From positions 620,001-684,000 of the forward strand of contig NZ_BSFK01000005.1 in assembly GCF_027922305.1 (NCBI RefSeq): a stretch of 64,000 nucleotides of DNA, given 5' to 3'. This stretch comes from Methylopila jiangsuensis (GTDB taxonomy: Bacteria > Pseudomonadota > Alphaproteobacteria > Rhizobiales > Methylopilaceae). The notes beneath the pieces were generated by a model. The model did no database searches. It was not told the origin of the DNA and worked only from the letters and a program-made list of their open reading frames with translations. This document shows, piece by piece, positions 47,007 through 57,301 of this stretch (its first letter is position 1; the number at the start of each line of letters is the position of its first letter). A program made the translations under genes and the position numbers.

Positions 47007-48221
47007 ATGAAGCGCGAACGCCTCGTCGTCGTGGGCAACGGCATGGCCGGCCTGAAGCTGCTTGAGGAGCTTCAGGCCGCCTGCCCCGGCCGCTACGCCG
47101 TCACCGTCATCGGCGCGGAGCCGGAGCCGGCCTACAACCGGGTGCTGCTGTCCTCGCTTCTGGCCGGCGAGGCCAGCGACGAGGACATCCGGTTCCGCGA
47201 CCGGGCCTGGTACGGCGCGAACGGTTTCCGCCTGCTCACCGGCGTTCCCGCCCGCGCCATCGACCGCGACCGCCGCCGGGTGGAGCTGCGCGACGGCCGC
47301 GTCGCGCCCTACGACAAGCTCGTGCTCGCCACCGGCTCGGAGGCGATCCGCCTGCCGCTGCCGGGGGCGGACCTGCCGCAGGTGCTGGTGTTCCGCGACC
47401 ATGGCGACGCCATGAAGCTGAAGGCCTTGGCCCGCCCCGGCGCGCGCGCCGTGGTCATCGGCGGCGGCCTGCTGGGGCTGGAGGCGGCTTATGGGCTGGC
47501 GCTGCTCGGCTGCGAGACCACGGTGGTCCATCTCATGGACCGGCTGATGGAGCGCCAGCTCGACGCGCAGGGCGCGGCGACGCTGCGCCGGGCGCTGGAG
47601 GCCAAGGGCGTGCGCTTCCGTCTCGGCGCCCAGAGCCGCCGCGTGACGGGAGACACGGCGGTGGAGGGGCTGGAGCTCGCCGACGGCGAGGTTCTCCCCT
47701 GCGACATGCTGGTGATGGCCTGCGGCGTGCGGCCGAACGTGGCGCTGGGCAGGGCCGCCGGCCTCGCCGTGCAGCGCGGGCTGGTGGTGGACGACGGTCT
47801 GGCCACGTCCGCGGACGGCGTGTTCGCCCTCGGGGAATGCGCCGAACATCGCGGCGTGGTCTACGGGCTGGTGGCCCCGGCCTATGAGCAGGCCCGCGCG
47901 CTCGCCGCCCGCCTCGCGGGCGACCCTGCGGCGGCCTACGCCGGCAGCCTGCTCTCCACCAATCTGAAGGTGTCGGGCGTGTCCGTGTTTTCCGCCGGCG
48001 CGATCGAGGCCGAGCCGGGCGACGACGCCCTGCTGCTCTCCGACCCCGGCCACGGCTGCTACCGCAAGCTGATCGTCCGCGACGACCGCCTGACAGGCGC
48101 GATCCTCGTCGGCGAGGCCTCCGACGCGCTCTGGTACCTCGATCTCATCGCCCGCGCCGCGCCCCTCGGCCCCCTGCGCGACGACCTCGCCTTCGGCCGC
48201 AGCTTCGGGGCGGCCGCGTAA
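47007..48221 (+). CDS. FAD-dependent NAD(P)H oxidoreductase of nitrite reduction (NirB N-terminal-like)
   Basis: A 404-residue flavoprotein with two Rossmann dinucleotide folds: FAD-binding LVVVGNGMAGLKLLEEL at the N terminus and NAD(P)H-binding AVVIGGGLLGLEAAYGLALLG near residue 150. The C-terminal FAD motif reads GVFALGECAEHRG. It matches the first half of NirB-type nitrite reductases, here a free-standing protein. It probably feeds electrons to NirA or NasA. GAGGAG precedes the ATG, 11 nt after nrtD. Confidence 0.87.
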   Translation: MKRERLVVVGNGMAGLKLLEELQAACPGRYAVTVIGAEPEPAYNRVLLSSLLAGEASDEDIRFRDRAWYGANGFRLLTGVPARAIDRDRRRVELRDGRVAPYDKLVLATGSEAIRLPLPGADLPQVLVFRDHGDAMKLKALARPGARAVVIGGGLLGLEAAYGLALLGCETTVVHLMDRLMERQLDAQGAATLRRALEAKGVRFRLGAQSRRVTGDTAVEGLELADGEVLPCDMLVMACGVRPNVALGRAAGLAVQRGLVVDDGLATSADGVFALGECAEHRGVVYGLVAPAYEQARALAARLAGDPAAAYAGSLLSTNLKVSGVSVFSAGAIEAEPGDDALLLSDPGHGCYRKLIVRDDRLTGAILVGEASDALWYLDLIARAAPLGPLRDDLAFGRSFGAAA

Positions 48222-48234
48222 AGGATCCATGTCT

Positions 48235-50028
<1,794 letters not shown>

Positions 50029-50035
50029 GCCGCCC

Positions 50036-51676
50036 ATGACCGCGCAGACCGCCGTGCTTCCTCCGCTCGTTCCCGAAAACGCCCCGTTCAGCCCGGAGCA
50101 GCGCGCCTGGCTCAACGGCTTCTTCGCCGGGCTGCTGTCGCTGGACGGCGGCGTGCAGGCGCTGTCCCGGGACGCCGCCACCGCGTTGCTCGGCTCGCCG
50201 CTGCCGGGCGAGACGCCGCTCGCGGAACCGGAGGAGGACGACGGCGCGCCCTGGCACGACGCCTCCATGCCCATGGACGAGCGCATGAAGCTCGCCGACG
50301 GCCGCCCCCTTCGCCGCCGCATGATGGCGGCCATGGCCCAGCAGGATTGCGGCCAGTGCGGCTATCTCTGCGACACCTACGCCGACGCCCTCGCCAAGGG
50401 CGAGGAGACGAAGCTCAACCTTTGCGCGCCCGGCGGCAAGGAAACGAGCCGCATGCTGAAGAAGCTCGCAGAGGAGCGCGGCGGCGCGGCGGCGCCCAAG
50501 CCGGCGGCGGCGCCCGCCCCCGTTCCGATGGCGGCGGCGGCCATCGAACCCGGCCGCTCGCGCGAGGCGCCGGTCCTCGCCGCCTTTCTCTCGAAGCGCG
50601 CGGTCAGCGGCGCAGGCTCCGACAAGGCGACGAACCACGTCGAGATCGACCTGTCGGCCTGCGGCCTGACCTACGAGCCCGGCGACTCGTTCGGCCTGTT
50701 CGCCACCAACGCGCCGGCGCTGTGCGCCGCCGTGGCGGCCCGGCTCGGCCTCGACGCGGCGACCGCGGTCGCCCATGACGGCGCGACGGCGCCGCTGGGC
50801 GTCTGGCTCGCGGAGAAGGTCTCTCTCGGGGCCGCGCCCGACGCGCTGTTCGAGCTGCTGGGCGCCTACGCCGAAAACCCCGACGACAAGGCGCGGCTCG
50901 CCAAGCTCGCCGAGGGCGAGGACCCGGACGGCGATCTGGAGACGCTGGACGTGCTGGCGGCGCTGGAGAAGTTCCCGGCCGCGACCCCGCCGGCGGCGGA
51001 GCTGCTCGCGGCGCTCGATCCGCTGCAGCCGCGGCTCTACTCCATCTCCTCGGCGCTGTCCGCTGATCCGGGCAAGGTCAGCCTCACCGTGGCGGCCGTG
51101 CGCTACCGCATCGGCGACCGTGAAAGGCTCGGCCTCGCCTCCACCTACCTCGCCGATCGGGTGGCGCCGGGCGACCAGCTCAAGGTCTATGTGCAGAAGG
51201 CGCACGGCTTCGCCCTGCCCGCGGACGGCGCCACGCCGGTGATTATGGTGGGACCCGGCACGGGCATCGCGCCCTTCCGGTCCTTCCTGCGCCACCGCAT
51301 GGCCACCGGCGCGGCCGGCGGCGCCTGGCTGTTCTACGGCCATCAGCACGAGGCCACCGACTTCTACTACCGGGATGAGCTGGAGGAGCTTCAGGCCAAG
51401 GGCGCGCTCACCACGCTTTCGCTGGCCTGGTCCCGCGACGGGGCGCAGAAGGTCTATGTGCAGGACCGCATGCGCGAGGCCGGGGCCGAGCTGTGGGACT
51501 GGCTCGGGCGCGGCGCCCACTTCTACGTCTGCGGCGACGCCAAGCGCATGGCCGCGGATGTGGAGAAGGCGCTGGTGGAGATCGCCGCCGCCCATGGCGG
51601 GCTGGCGCCGGACGCGGCCAAGGCCTTCGTCGCCGAGCTCAAGACGGCCGGGCGCTATCAGGCGGACGTCTACTGA
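50036..51676 (+). CDS. CysJ-like diflavin-derived reductase with an Fe-S domain instead of the FMN domain
   Basis: A 546-residue protein. Residues 18-32 repeat the NirA-like helix FSPEQRAWLNGFFAG. Residues ~100-140 hold a small [4Fe-4S] domain with Cys105, Cys108, Cys112 and Cys130 (DCGQCGYLCDTYADAL). From ~180 on it is a CysJ/P450-reductase-type FAD/NADPH module: RLYSISSAL for FAD, MVGPGTGIAPFRSFL for pyridine nucleotide, YVCGDAKRMAADVE and the C-terminal RYQADVY. The flavodoxin domain of CysJ is missing. It probably passes NADPH electrons through FAD and the cluster to NirA or NasA. Confidence 0.85.
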   Translation: MTAQTAVLPPLVPENAPFSPEQRAWLNGFFAGLLSLDGGVQALSRDAATALLGSPLPGETPLAEPEEDDGAPWHDASMPMDERMKLADGRPLRRRMMAAMAQQDCGQCGYLCDTYADALAKGEETKLNLCAPGGKETSRMLKKLAEERGGAAAPKPAAAPAPVPMAAAAIEPGRSREAPVLAAFLSKRAVSGAGSDKATNHVEIDLSACGLTYEPGDSFGLFATNAPALCAAVAARLGLDAATAVAHDGATAPLGVWLAEKVSLGAAPDALFELLGAYAENPDDKARLAKLAEGEDPDGDLETLDVLAALEKFPAATPPAAELLAALDPLQPRLYSISSALSADPGKVSLTVAAVRYRIGDRERLGLASTYLADRVAPGDQLKVYVQKAHGFALPADGATPVIMVGPGTGIAPFRSFLRHRMATGAAGGAWLFYGHQHEATDFYYRDELEELQAKGALTTLSLAWSRDGAQKVYVQDRMREAGAELWDWLGRGAHFYVCGDAKRMAADVEKALVEIAAAHGGLAPDAAKAFVAELKTAGRYQADVY

Positions 51677-51719
51677 TGGCCCGTGAACCGCAGCAAACCC
51701 CCACCGGGAAGGCGCGTCC

Positions 51720-54389
51720 ATGAACATGCGCGCTCCCGACCCCGGCCCGGTGCGCACCACGTGCCCCTATTGCGGCGTCGGCTGCGGCGTGCTCGCCACG
51801 CCGGACCACCTGGGCGGGGCGACGATCGCGGGCGACCGCGAGCACCCGTCCAACTTCGGGCGGCTGTGCTCCAAGGGCTCGGCGCTGGGCGAAACGCTGG
51901 CGCTGGACGGGCGCCTGCTGCATCCGGAGATCGACGGCCGGCGGGTGAGCTGGGATGACGCGCTCGACGAAACGGCGTCCGGCTTCCGCCGCGTCCTCGA
52001 CGCCCACGGCCCCGGAGCGATCGCCATATACCTCTCCGGCCAGCTTCTGACCGAGGACTATTACGCCGCGAACAAGCTGTTCAAGGGCTTCCTCGGCTCC
52101 GCCAATGTGGACACCAACTCCCGGCTCTGCATGTCGTCCTCGGTGGCGGGGCACAAGCGCGCCTTCGGCTCCGACACGGTGCCCGGAACCTACCGCGACC
52201 TGGAGACCGCCGATCTTCTGGTCTTCGTCGGCTCCAACGCCGCCTGGTGCCACCCGGTGCTGCATCAGCGCATGCTGGCCGCCCGCGCCGCGCGCGGAAC
52301 CCGGTTCGTGGTGATCGACCCCCGCGGCACCGCCACGTCGGAAGAGGCCGACCTGCATCTTCCGATCGCGTCCGGCACGGACGCCATCCTGTTCAGCGGC
52401 CTGCTGGTCGCGCTGGCGGAGCGGGGCGCGGTTTTCGCTTCCTATGTGGCCGACCACACCGAGGGCTTCGACGCCGCGCTGATCCGCGCTCGCGAACTGG
52501 CGCCAAGCGTGGACGCCGTAGCCGCCGCCTGCGGCGTGGAGGCGGCGAAGGTCGCCGCCTTCTACGACCTGTTCGCCGCGACCGAGCGGGCGGTGACGCT
52601 CTACAGTCAGGGCGTGAACCAGTCGGCGCAGGGAACCGACAAGGTGGGCGCCATCCTGAACGTCCATCTGGCCACCGGCCGCATCGGCCGGGAGGGCATG
52701 GGCCCGTTCTCGCTCACCGGCCAGCCCAACGCCATGGGCGGCCGCGAGGTGGGCGGCCTCGCCAACACGCTGGCCGCGCATATGGAGTTCGACGCGGAGT
52801 CGATCGAGAAGGTGCGGCGCTTCTGGGGAGCGCCGCGCATGGCCCGCGCGCCCGGCCTGAAGGCGGTCGAGATGTTCGAGGCGATCGGGCGCGGCGAGAT
52901 CAAGGCGCTGTGGGTGATGGGCACCAACCCCGCCGCCTCGCTGCCGCGCGCGGACGCCGTGAGCACGGCTTTGCGCAAGCTCGACCTGTTCGTGGTGTCC
53001 GAGAACGTGGCGTCCAACGACACCGTCAACGCCGGCGCCCGCATCCGCCTGCCCGCCGCCGCCTGGGGCGAGAAGGACGGCACGGTGACGAACTCCGAGC
53101 GCCGCATCTCGCGCCAGCGGCCCTTCCTCGCCCTGCCCGGACAGGCGCGGCCGGACTGGTGGGCGGTGGCGCAGGTGGGCCGGCGGCTCGGCTTCGAGGA
53201 CGCCTTCGGCTGGCGCACTCCGGGCGAGGTGTTCCGGGAGCACGCCGCGCTCTCCGCCTTCGAGAACGACGGAACGCGGGACTTCGACATCGGCGCGCTG
53301 GCCGGGCTCGACACCCGCGACTACGACCAGCTTCGCCCGACCCAGTGGCCGGCGCGCCAGAGCGCGGTCCGGGACGAAACCCGTTTCTTCGCCAAGGGCG
53401 GCTATTTCACCCCCAACCGCCGCGCACGCTTCGTGGCCGTGGCGCCGATCACGCCCGGCGCGGGGACGGACGACGCCTATCCCTACCGGCTCAACACCGG
53501 CCGCGTCCGCGACCAGTGGCACACCATGACCCGCACGGGCAAAAGCCCGCGCCTCGGCAGCCATCTGCCCGAGCCGTTCCTCGAGATCCACCCGGACGAC
53601 GCGGCGCGCGAAGGCGTCGCCGACGGCGGCTTCGCCCGGGTGACAAGCCCGCACGGCGCGGTGGTGCTGCGGGCGAAGGTCGATCCAGGCGCCCGGCGGG
53701 GCGCGCCGTTCGCGCCGATCCACTGGACCGGCGAGACCTCATCGAGCGGCCGCGTCGGCGCGCTGGTGCACGCCGTCACCGATCCGTTCTCGGGCCAGCC
53801 CGACGCCAAGGCGACCCCGGTCGCCGTGGCGCCCGTCAGCTTCCCGCTGCAGGGGTTCGCCCTGGCGCGGAGCGGCCTCGGCGGTCTCGACGCCGCCGCG
53901 TGGTGGGCCAAGGCGGCCGCGCCGGGGGGGCACGGCCTGCTGTTCGCGCTTGCGGCCGAGCCGGAGGTGGCGGCGCTGTTCCCGCACATGGCGCCGGACG
54001 ACGAGCTGGTCGAATATGTGGATGCGGCCCGGCGCGTGCGTCGGATCGCCATGTTCCGGAACGGAGCGCTCGAAGCCTGCCTGTTCGTCGGCCCGGCCCG
54101 GCCGGAAAGCAGCTGGACCTATCTCCGCGACAAGCTCGGCGCCCGGCTCACCGACGGTCAGGTGCGGGGCCTCCTGCTGGCGGGGCGCGCCAGCGACGGC
54201 GCCGCCACAGGGCCTCTGGTCTGCGCCTGTCACGGGGTGCCCAAGGGCGAGATCGAGCGCGCGATCGCATCCGGCTGCGGCGACGCGGCGGCGGTGGGCG
54301 CCGCCACCCGGGCCGGCACCAACTGCGGCTCCTGCCTGCCGGAAATCCGCCGCATGCTGGCGGCGCAGCGGGTGGTGGTCGAAGCTTAG
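51720..54389 (+). CDS. nasA: Assimilatory nitrate reductase catalytic subunit
   Basis: An 889-residue molybdopterin enzyme reducing nitrate to nitrite in the cytoplasm. An N-terminal [4Fe-4S] site (CPYCGVGCGV, then GRLCSKG) is followed by the catalytic domain; Cys137 in RLCMSSS is the expected molybdenum ligand. The C-terminal ~60 residues form a BFD-like [2Fe-2S] domain (VCACHGVPKGEIERAI, then TNCGSCLPEIRRML). No Tat signal is visible. GGAAGG precedes the ATG at 51720. It closes the nitrate operon and converges on hflX with only 19 bp between. Confidence 0.95.
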   Translation: MNMRAPDPGPVRTTCPYCGVGCGVLATPDHLGGATIAGDREHPSNFGRLCSKGSALGETLALDGRLLHPEIDGRRVSWDDALDETASGFRRVLDAHGPGAIAIYLSGQLLTEDYYAANKLFKGFLGSANVDTNSRLCMSSSVAGHKRAFGSDTVPGTYRDLETADLLVFVGSNAAWCHPVLHQRMLAARAARGTRFVVIDPRGTATSEEADLHLPIASGTDAILFSGLLVALAERGAVFASYVADHTEGFDAALIRARELAPSVDAVAAACGVEAAKVAAFYDLFAATERAVTLYSQGVNQSAQGTDKVGAILNVHLATGRIGREGMGPFSLTGQPNAMGGREVGGLANTLAAHMEFDAESIEKVRRFWGAPRMARAPGLKAVEMFEAIGRGEIKALWVMGTNPAASLPRADAVSTALRKLDLFVVSENVASNDTVNAGARIRLPAAAWGEKDGTVTNSERRISRQRPFLALPGQARPDWWAVAQVGRRLGFEDAFGWRTPGEVFREHAALSAFENDGTRDFDIGALAGLDTRDYDQLRPTQWPARQSAVRDETRFFAKGGYFTPNRRARFVAVAPITPGAGTDDAYPYRLNTGRVRDQWHTMTRTGKSPRLGSHLPEPFLEIHPDDAAREGVADGGFARVTSPHGAVVLRAKVDPGARRGAPFAPIHWTGETSSSGRVGALVHAVTDPFSGQPDAKATPVAVAPVSFPLQGFALARSGLGGLDAAAWWAKAAAPGGHGLLFALAAEPEVAALFPHMAPDDELVEYVDAARRVRRIAMFRNGALEACLFVGPARPESSWTYLRDKLGARLTDGQVRGLLLAGRASDGAATGPLVCACHGVPKGEIERAIASGCGDAAAVGAATRAGTNCGSCLPEIRRMLAAQRVVVEA

Positions 54390-54408
54390 CGCCCTTGGCG
54401 CGCTTCGC

Positions 54409-55779
54409 TCAGGCCGCGTCCTCCACCGCGGCGAAGCGGCGGCGCAGGCCCTCGATCCGTTCGGGCTCGATGCGCACGGTGACCCGCGTCGCGCCGTTTT
54501 CCAGCGCGCGGCGCTCCATCACGTCGCAGTGGCGGAACAGCCAGTTCACGCCGGCGCCGTCCTCGGGCGCCACGGTGACGATCACGGTCTCGCGGCCGAC
54601 CGACAGCCGGGCCTCGATCGCGGCGAGCAGGACGTCCTCGCCCTCCCCGGTCAGCGCGGAGACCGGCACGGGCCGCGCCTCCGGCTCGCGCCGGGCGGCG
54701 GTGGCGAGAAGATGCTCCCGCGCGCCCTCGTCCAGCAGGTCGATCTTGTTCCAGACCTCGATCACCCGCCGGCTGTCGTCCGGGTCGATGTCGAGATCGC
54801 GCAGCACCGCGATCACGTCCGCCCCTTGCGCCTCCGCGTCCTCGTGGCTGATGTCGCGCACATGGAGGATGACGTTGGCCTCGATCACCTCCTCCAGCGT
54901 CGCCCGGAAGGCGGCCACGAGCTGCGTCGGCAGCTCGGAGATGAAGCCCACCGTGTCGGACAGGATGGCGTGGGCGCCGTGCGGTAGGGTGATGGAGCGC
55001 AGCGTGGGGTCGAGCGTGGCGAACAGCATGTCCGCGGCCATCACCTCGGCGCGGGTCAGGCGGTTGAACAGCGTCGACTTGCCGGCGTTGGTGTAGCCCA
55101 CCAGCGCCACCACCGGATAGGGCACGCGCTTGCGCCCCGCCCGGTGCAGGCCGCGGGTGCGCTTCACCTGCTCCAGCTCGCGCTCGATCTTGAGGATACG
55201 CTCGGTGATCATCCGGCGGTCGGCCTCGATCTGGGTCTCGCCGGGACCGCCGAGGAAGCCGAAGCCGCCGCGCTGCCGCTCCAGATGGGTCCAGGAGCGC
55301 ACCAGCCGGCTCTTCTGCCAGGTGAGATGCGCGTGCTCCACCTGCAGCACGCCCTCCCTGGTGCGGGCGCGCTGGCCGAAGATCTCCAGAATGAGGCCGG
55401 TGCGGTCCAGCACCTTGGCGCCGAGCGCCTTTTCCAGATTGCGCTGCTGGACGGGCGTGAGCGCGGTGTCCATCACCACCAGCTCGATGTCCTCGGCCTT
55501 GGCCAGTTCGGCCAGCTCCTCCACCTTGCCCTTGCCGATGAAGGTGGACGGCCGCGCCTGCTGCAGCATCACCAGCCGGCGGTCGCGCACGTCGAGGTCG
55601 ATGGCGAGCGCGAGCCCGACCGCCTCCTCCAGCCGCGCCTCCGGACTGCGGACGGGACCTTCGACGAGGCCCCGGAACGCGGGCGTCACCACGAGCGCGC
55701 GCGTGCGGTCCGCCCGCCGGGTCTCGTAGCCCCGCACGGGACGGTCGTCGCCGTCCTCGAACATGTCGTCGTCGCTCAC
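54409..55779 (-). CDS. hflX: Ribosome-splitting GTPase HflX
   Basis: A 456-residue GTPase that splits stalled or heat-damaged ribosomes. The HflX-specific region LERQRGGFGFLGGPGETQIE precedes the GTPase domain (G1 GYTNAGKSTLF, then SDTVGFI and NKIDLL). It lies 37 nt downstream of hfq, the usual partner. Confidence 0.96.
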   Translation of the reverse strand: MSDDDMFEDGDDRPVRGYETRRADRTRALVVTPAFRGLVEGPVRSPEARLEEAVGLALAIDLDVRDRRLVMLQQARPSTFIGKGKVEELAELAKAEDIELVVMDTALTPVQQRNLEKALGAKVLDRTGLILEIFGQRARTREGVLQVEHAHLTWQKSRLVRSWTHLERQRGGFGFLGGPGETQIEADRRMITERILKIERELEQVKRTRGLHRAGRKRVPYPVVALVGYTNAGKSTLFNRLTRAEVMAADMLFATLDPTLRSITLPHGAHAILSDTVGFISELPTQLVAAFRATLEEVIEANVILHVRDISHEDAEAQGADVIAVLRDLDIDPDDSRRVIEVWNKIDLLDEGAREHLLATAARREPEARPVPVSALTGEGEDVLLAAIEARLSVGRETVIVTVAPEDGAGVNWLFRHCDVMERRALENGATRVTVRIEPERIEGLRRRFAAVEDAA

Positions 55780-55816
55780 GCCGTCATCCTGACCGCGACG
55801 AACGCGCCGCGGGCCG

Positions 55817-56083
55817 TCAGCGGCCGCCCCGGGCGGGCGTCTCCGCCTCGTCCTCGGGCTCGAACAGCTGGATCGGGTGGCCCGGCATCACGGTCGAGAT
55901 CGCATGCTTGTAGACAAGCTGCGAGTGGCCGTCCCGGCGCAGAAGCACGCAGAAGTTGTCGAACCAGGTTACGACGCCCTGCAGCTTCACGCCGTTGACC
56001 AGAAAGATCGTCAGAGGGATCTTGTTCTTGCGGACATTGTTGAGAAACGTGTCCTGAAGGTTCTGCGTACGCTCGGCAGCCAT
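55817..56083 (-). CDS. hfq: RNA chaperone Hfq
   Basis: An 88-residue hexameric Sm-like protein that pairs small RNAs with mRNAs. The Sm1 motif ([20 protein letters not shown], then [13 protein letters not shown]) and Sm2 motif ([10 protein letters not shown]) are complete; a short acidic tail follows. It heads the hfq-hflX pair. The 218 nt upstream hold no gene and probably its promoter. Confidence 0.97.
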   Translation of the reverse strand: MAAERTQNLQDTFLNNVRKNKIPLTIFLVNGVKLQGVVTWFDNFCVLLRRDGHSQLVYKHAISTVMPGHPIQLFEPEDEAETPARGGR

Positions 56084-56301
56084 GTTTTTCTTCTTCCGTT
56101 AAAGGCTCGACCGACACAAAGCGCCCGCCGTGGGAAAGAGCGCCTTGCGCGCACGCCAGAATTCAGGCTCCCCCGAGCGTCGGACACTGCGTCCCGCGGG
56201 CGAACCCGCGGCCGCATTTAACGCCGGGCGGCCTGCGCTTCGCAAGAGCGAGATGGTCACGGCGTCACTTTGAGCGGGGCTCGGCGTCGTCTTTCTGGGG
56301 A

Positions 56302-57159
56302 TTAATCCCGCTCGGCGAACTCATGAAACCGGCGGCGCAGCCCAAGAGCCACCGGGCCGGGACGCCCCTCGCCCACAAGCGCGCCGTCGATGGCGACCAC
56401 CGGCGTCACCAGCGCGGTGGCGGCGGTGTTGAACGCCTCCTTCGCGGCCTTCGCCTCCGCCACGGTGAAGCGCCGCTCCTCGATCCGCATCTGCAGCTTC
56501 TCGGCCAGATCGAACAGCGTGGTGCGGGTGACGCCGCGCAGGACGCCGCTCTCCGCCGGCCGGGTGACGATGACGTCGTCCTGCGTCACGATCCAGGCGT
56601 TGGTGGAGCCGCCTTCGGTGACGTAGCCCTCGGCGTCCACGTACCAGGCCTCCTTGGCGCCGGCCTCCTTCGCCTGCTGCTTCACCAGCACGTTCGGCAG
56701 CAGGCCGACGGTCTTGATGTCGACTCGCGGCCAACGGTTCTCGGGCACGGTGATGACCCTGATCCCGGCCTCGGCGCCAGCGTCCATCTTCGCCCGGTCA
56801 TGGGCGCGGGCGGTGACCACCAGCGCCGGCGGCGTGGCGTCGGAGGGGAAATAATGGTCGCGGCGGGCGACGCCGCGCGTCACCTGCAGATAGACGATGC
56901 CGTCCCGCACCCGGTTGCGCCGCACGGTCTCGCGCAGCACCACGCGCAGCGCCGCCTCGCCCATGGGCGCGCGGATGCGCAGCTCCTTCAGCGAGCGCCA
57001 CAGCCGGGCGAGATGGCGGGGCGCGTCGATCAGCGCGCCGTCCCGCACTTCGCACACCTCGTAGACGCCGTCCGCGAACTGGTAGCCGCGGTCCTCGATG
57101 TGCACGGCGGCCTCCGCGTGGGGGACGTACTGGCCGTTGACGTAGGCGATGCGGGACAT
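56302..57159 (-). CDS. dat: D-amino acid aminotransferase (class IV)
   Basis: A 285-residue PLP enzyme of fold type IV. AYVNGQYVPHAEAAVHIEDRG and FADGVYEVCEV at the N terminus, the PLP lysine in RVDIKTVGLLPNVL, and AEGYVTEGGSTNAWIV are typical. It probably exchanges amino groups between D-alanine or D-glutamate and 2-oxo acids. Branched-chain aminotransferase or aminodeoxychorismate lyase are alternatives, but its place between ntrX and hfq is the usual one for dat. Confidence 0.87.
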   Translation of the reverse strand: MSRIAYVNGQYVPHAEAAVHIEDRGYQFADGVYEVCEVRDGALIDAPRHLARLWRSLKELRIRAPMGEAALRVVLRETVRRNRVRDGIVYLQVTRGVARRDHYFPSDATPPALVVTARAHDRAKMDAGAEAGIRVITVPENRWPRVDIKTVGLLPNVLVKQQAKEAGAKEAWYVDAEGYVTEGGSTNAWIVTQDDVIVTRPAESGVLRGVTRTTLFDLAEKLQMRIEERRFTVAEAKAAKEAFNTAATALVTPVVAIDGALVGEGRPGPVALGLRRRFHEFAERD

Positions 57160-57234
57160 GGAGCCGCTTCCGTTCGATGAGAGGTGGCCGGTCCTTCTCG
57201 GCGGACCGGAAAATCAGATTCAGGCGCGCCCACG

Positions 57235-57262
57235 GTCATGCCCGCCCTGCGGCGGGCATGAC
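57235..57262. repeat. REP-like palindrome between dat and ntrX
   Basis: A perfect 12-bp stem (GTCATGCCCGCC at 57235-57246, its complement at 57251-57262) with loop CTGC. GTCATGCCCG-type palindromes recur in intergenic regions of many alphaproteobacteria. I see only this copy here. Confidence 0.6.
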
Positions 57263-57301
57263 GAACGCGTGAAACCCGACGCCGTGGCGCCCAGCGGCGC
57301 C

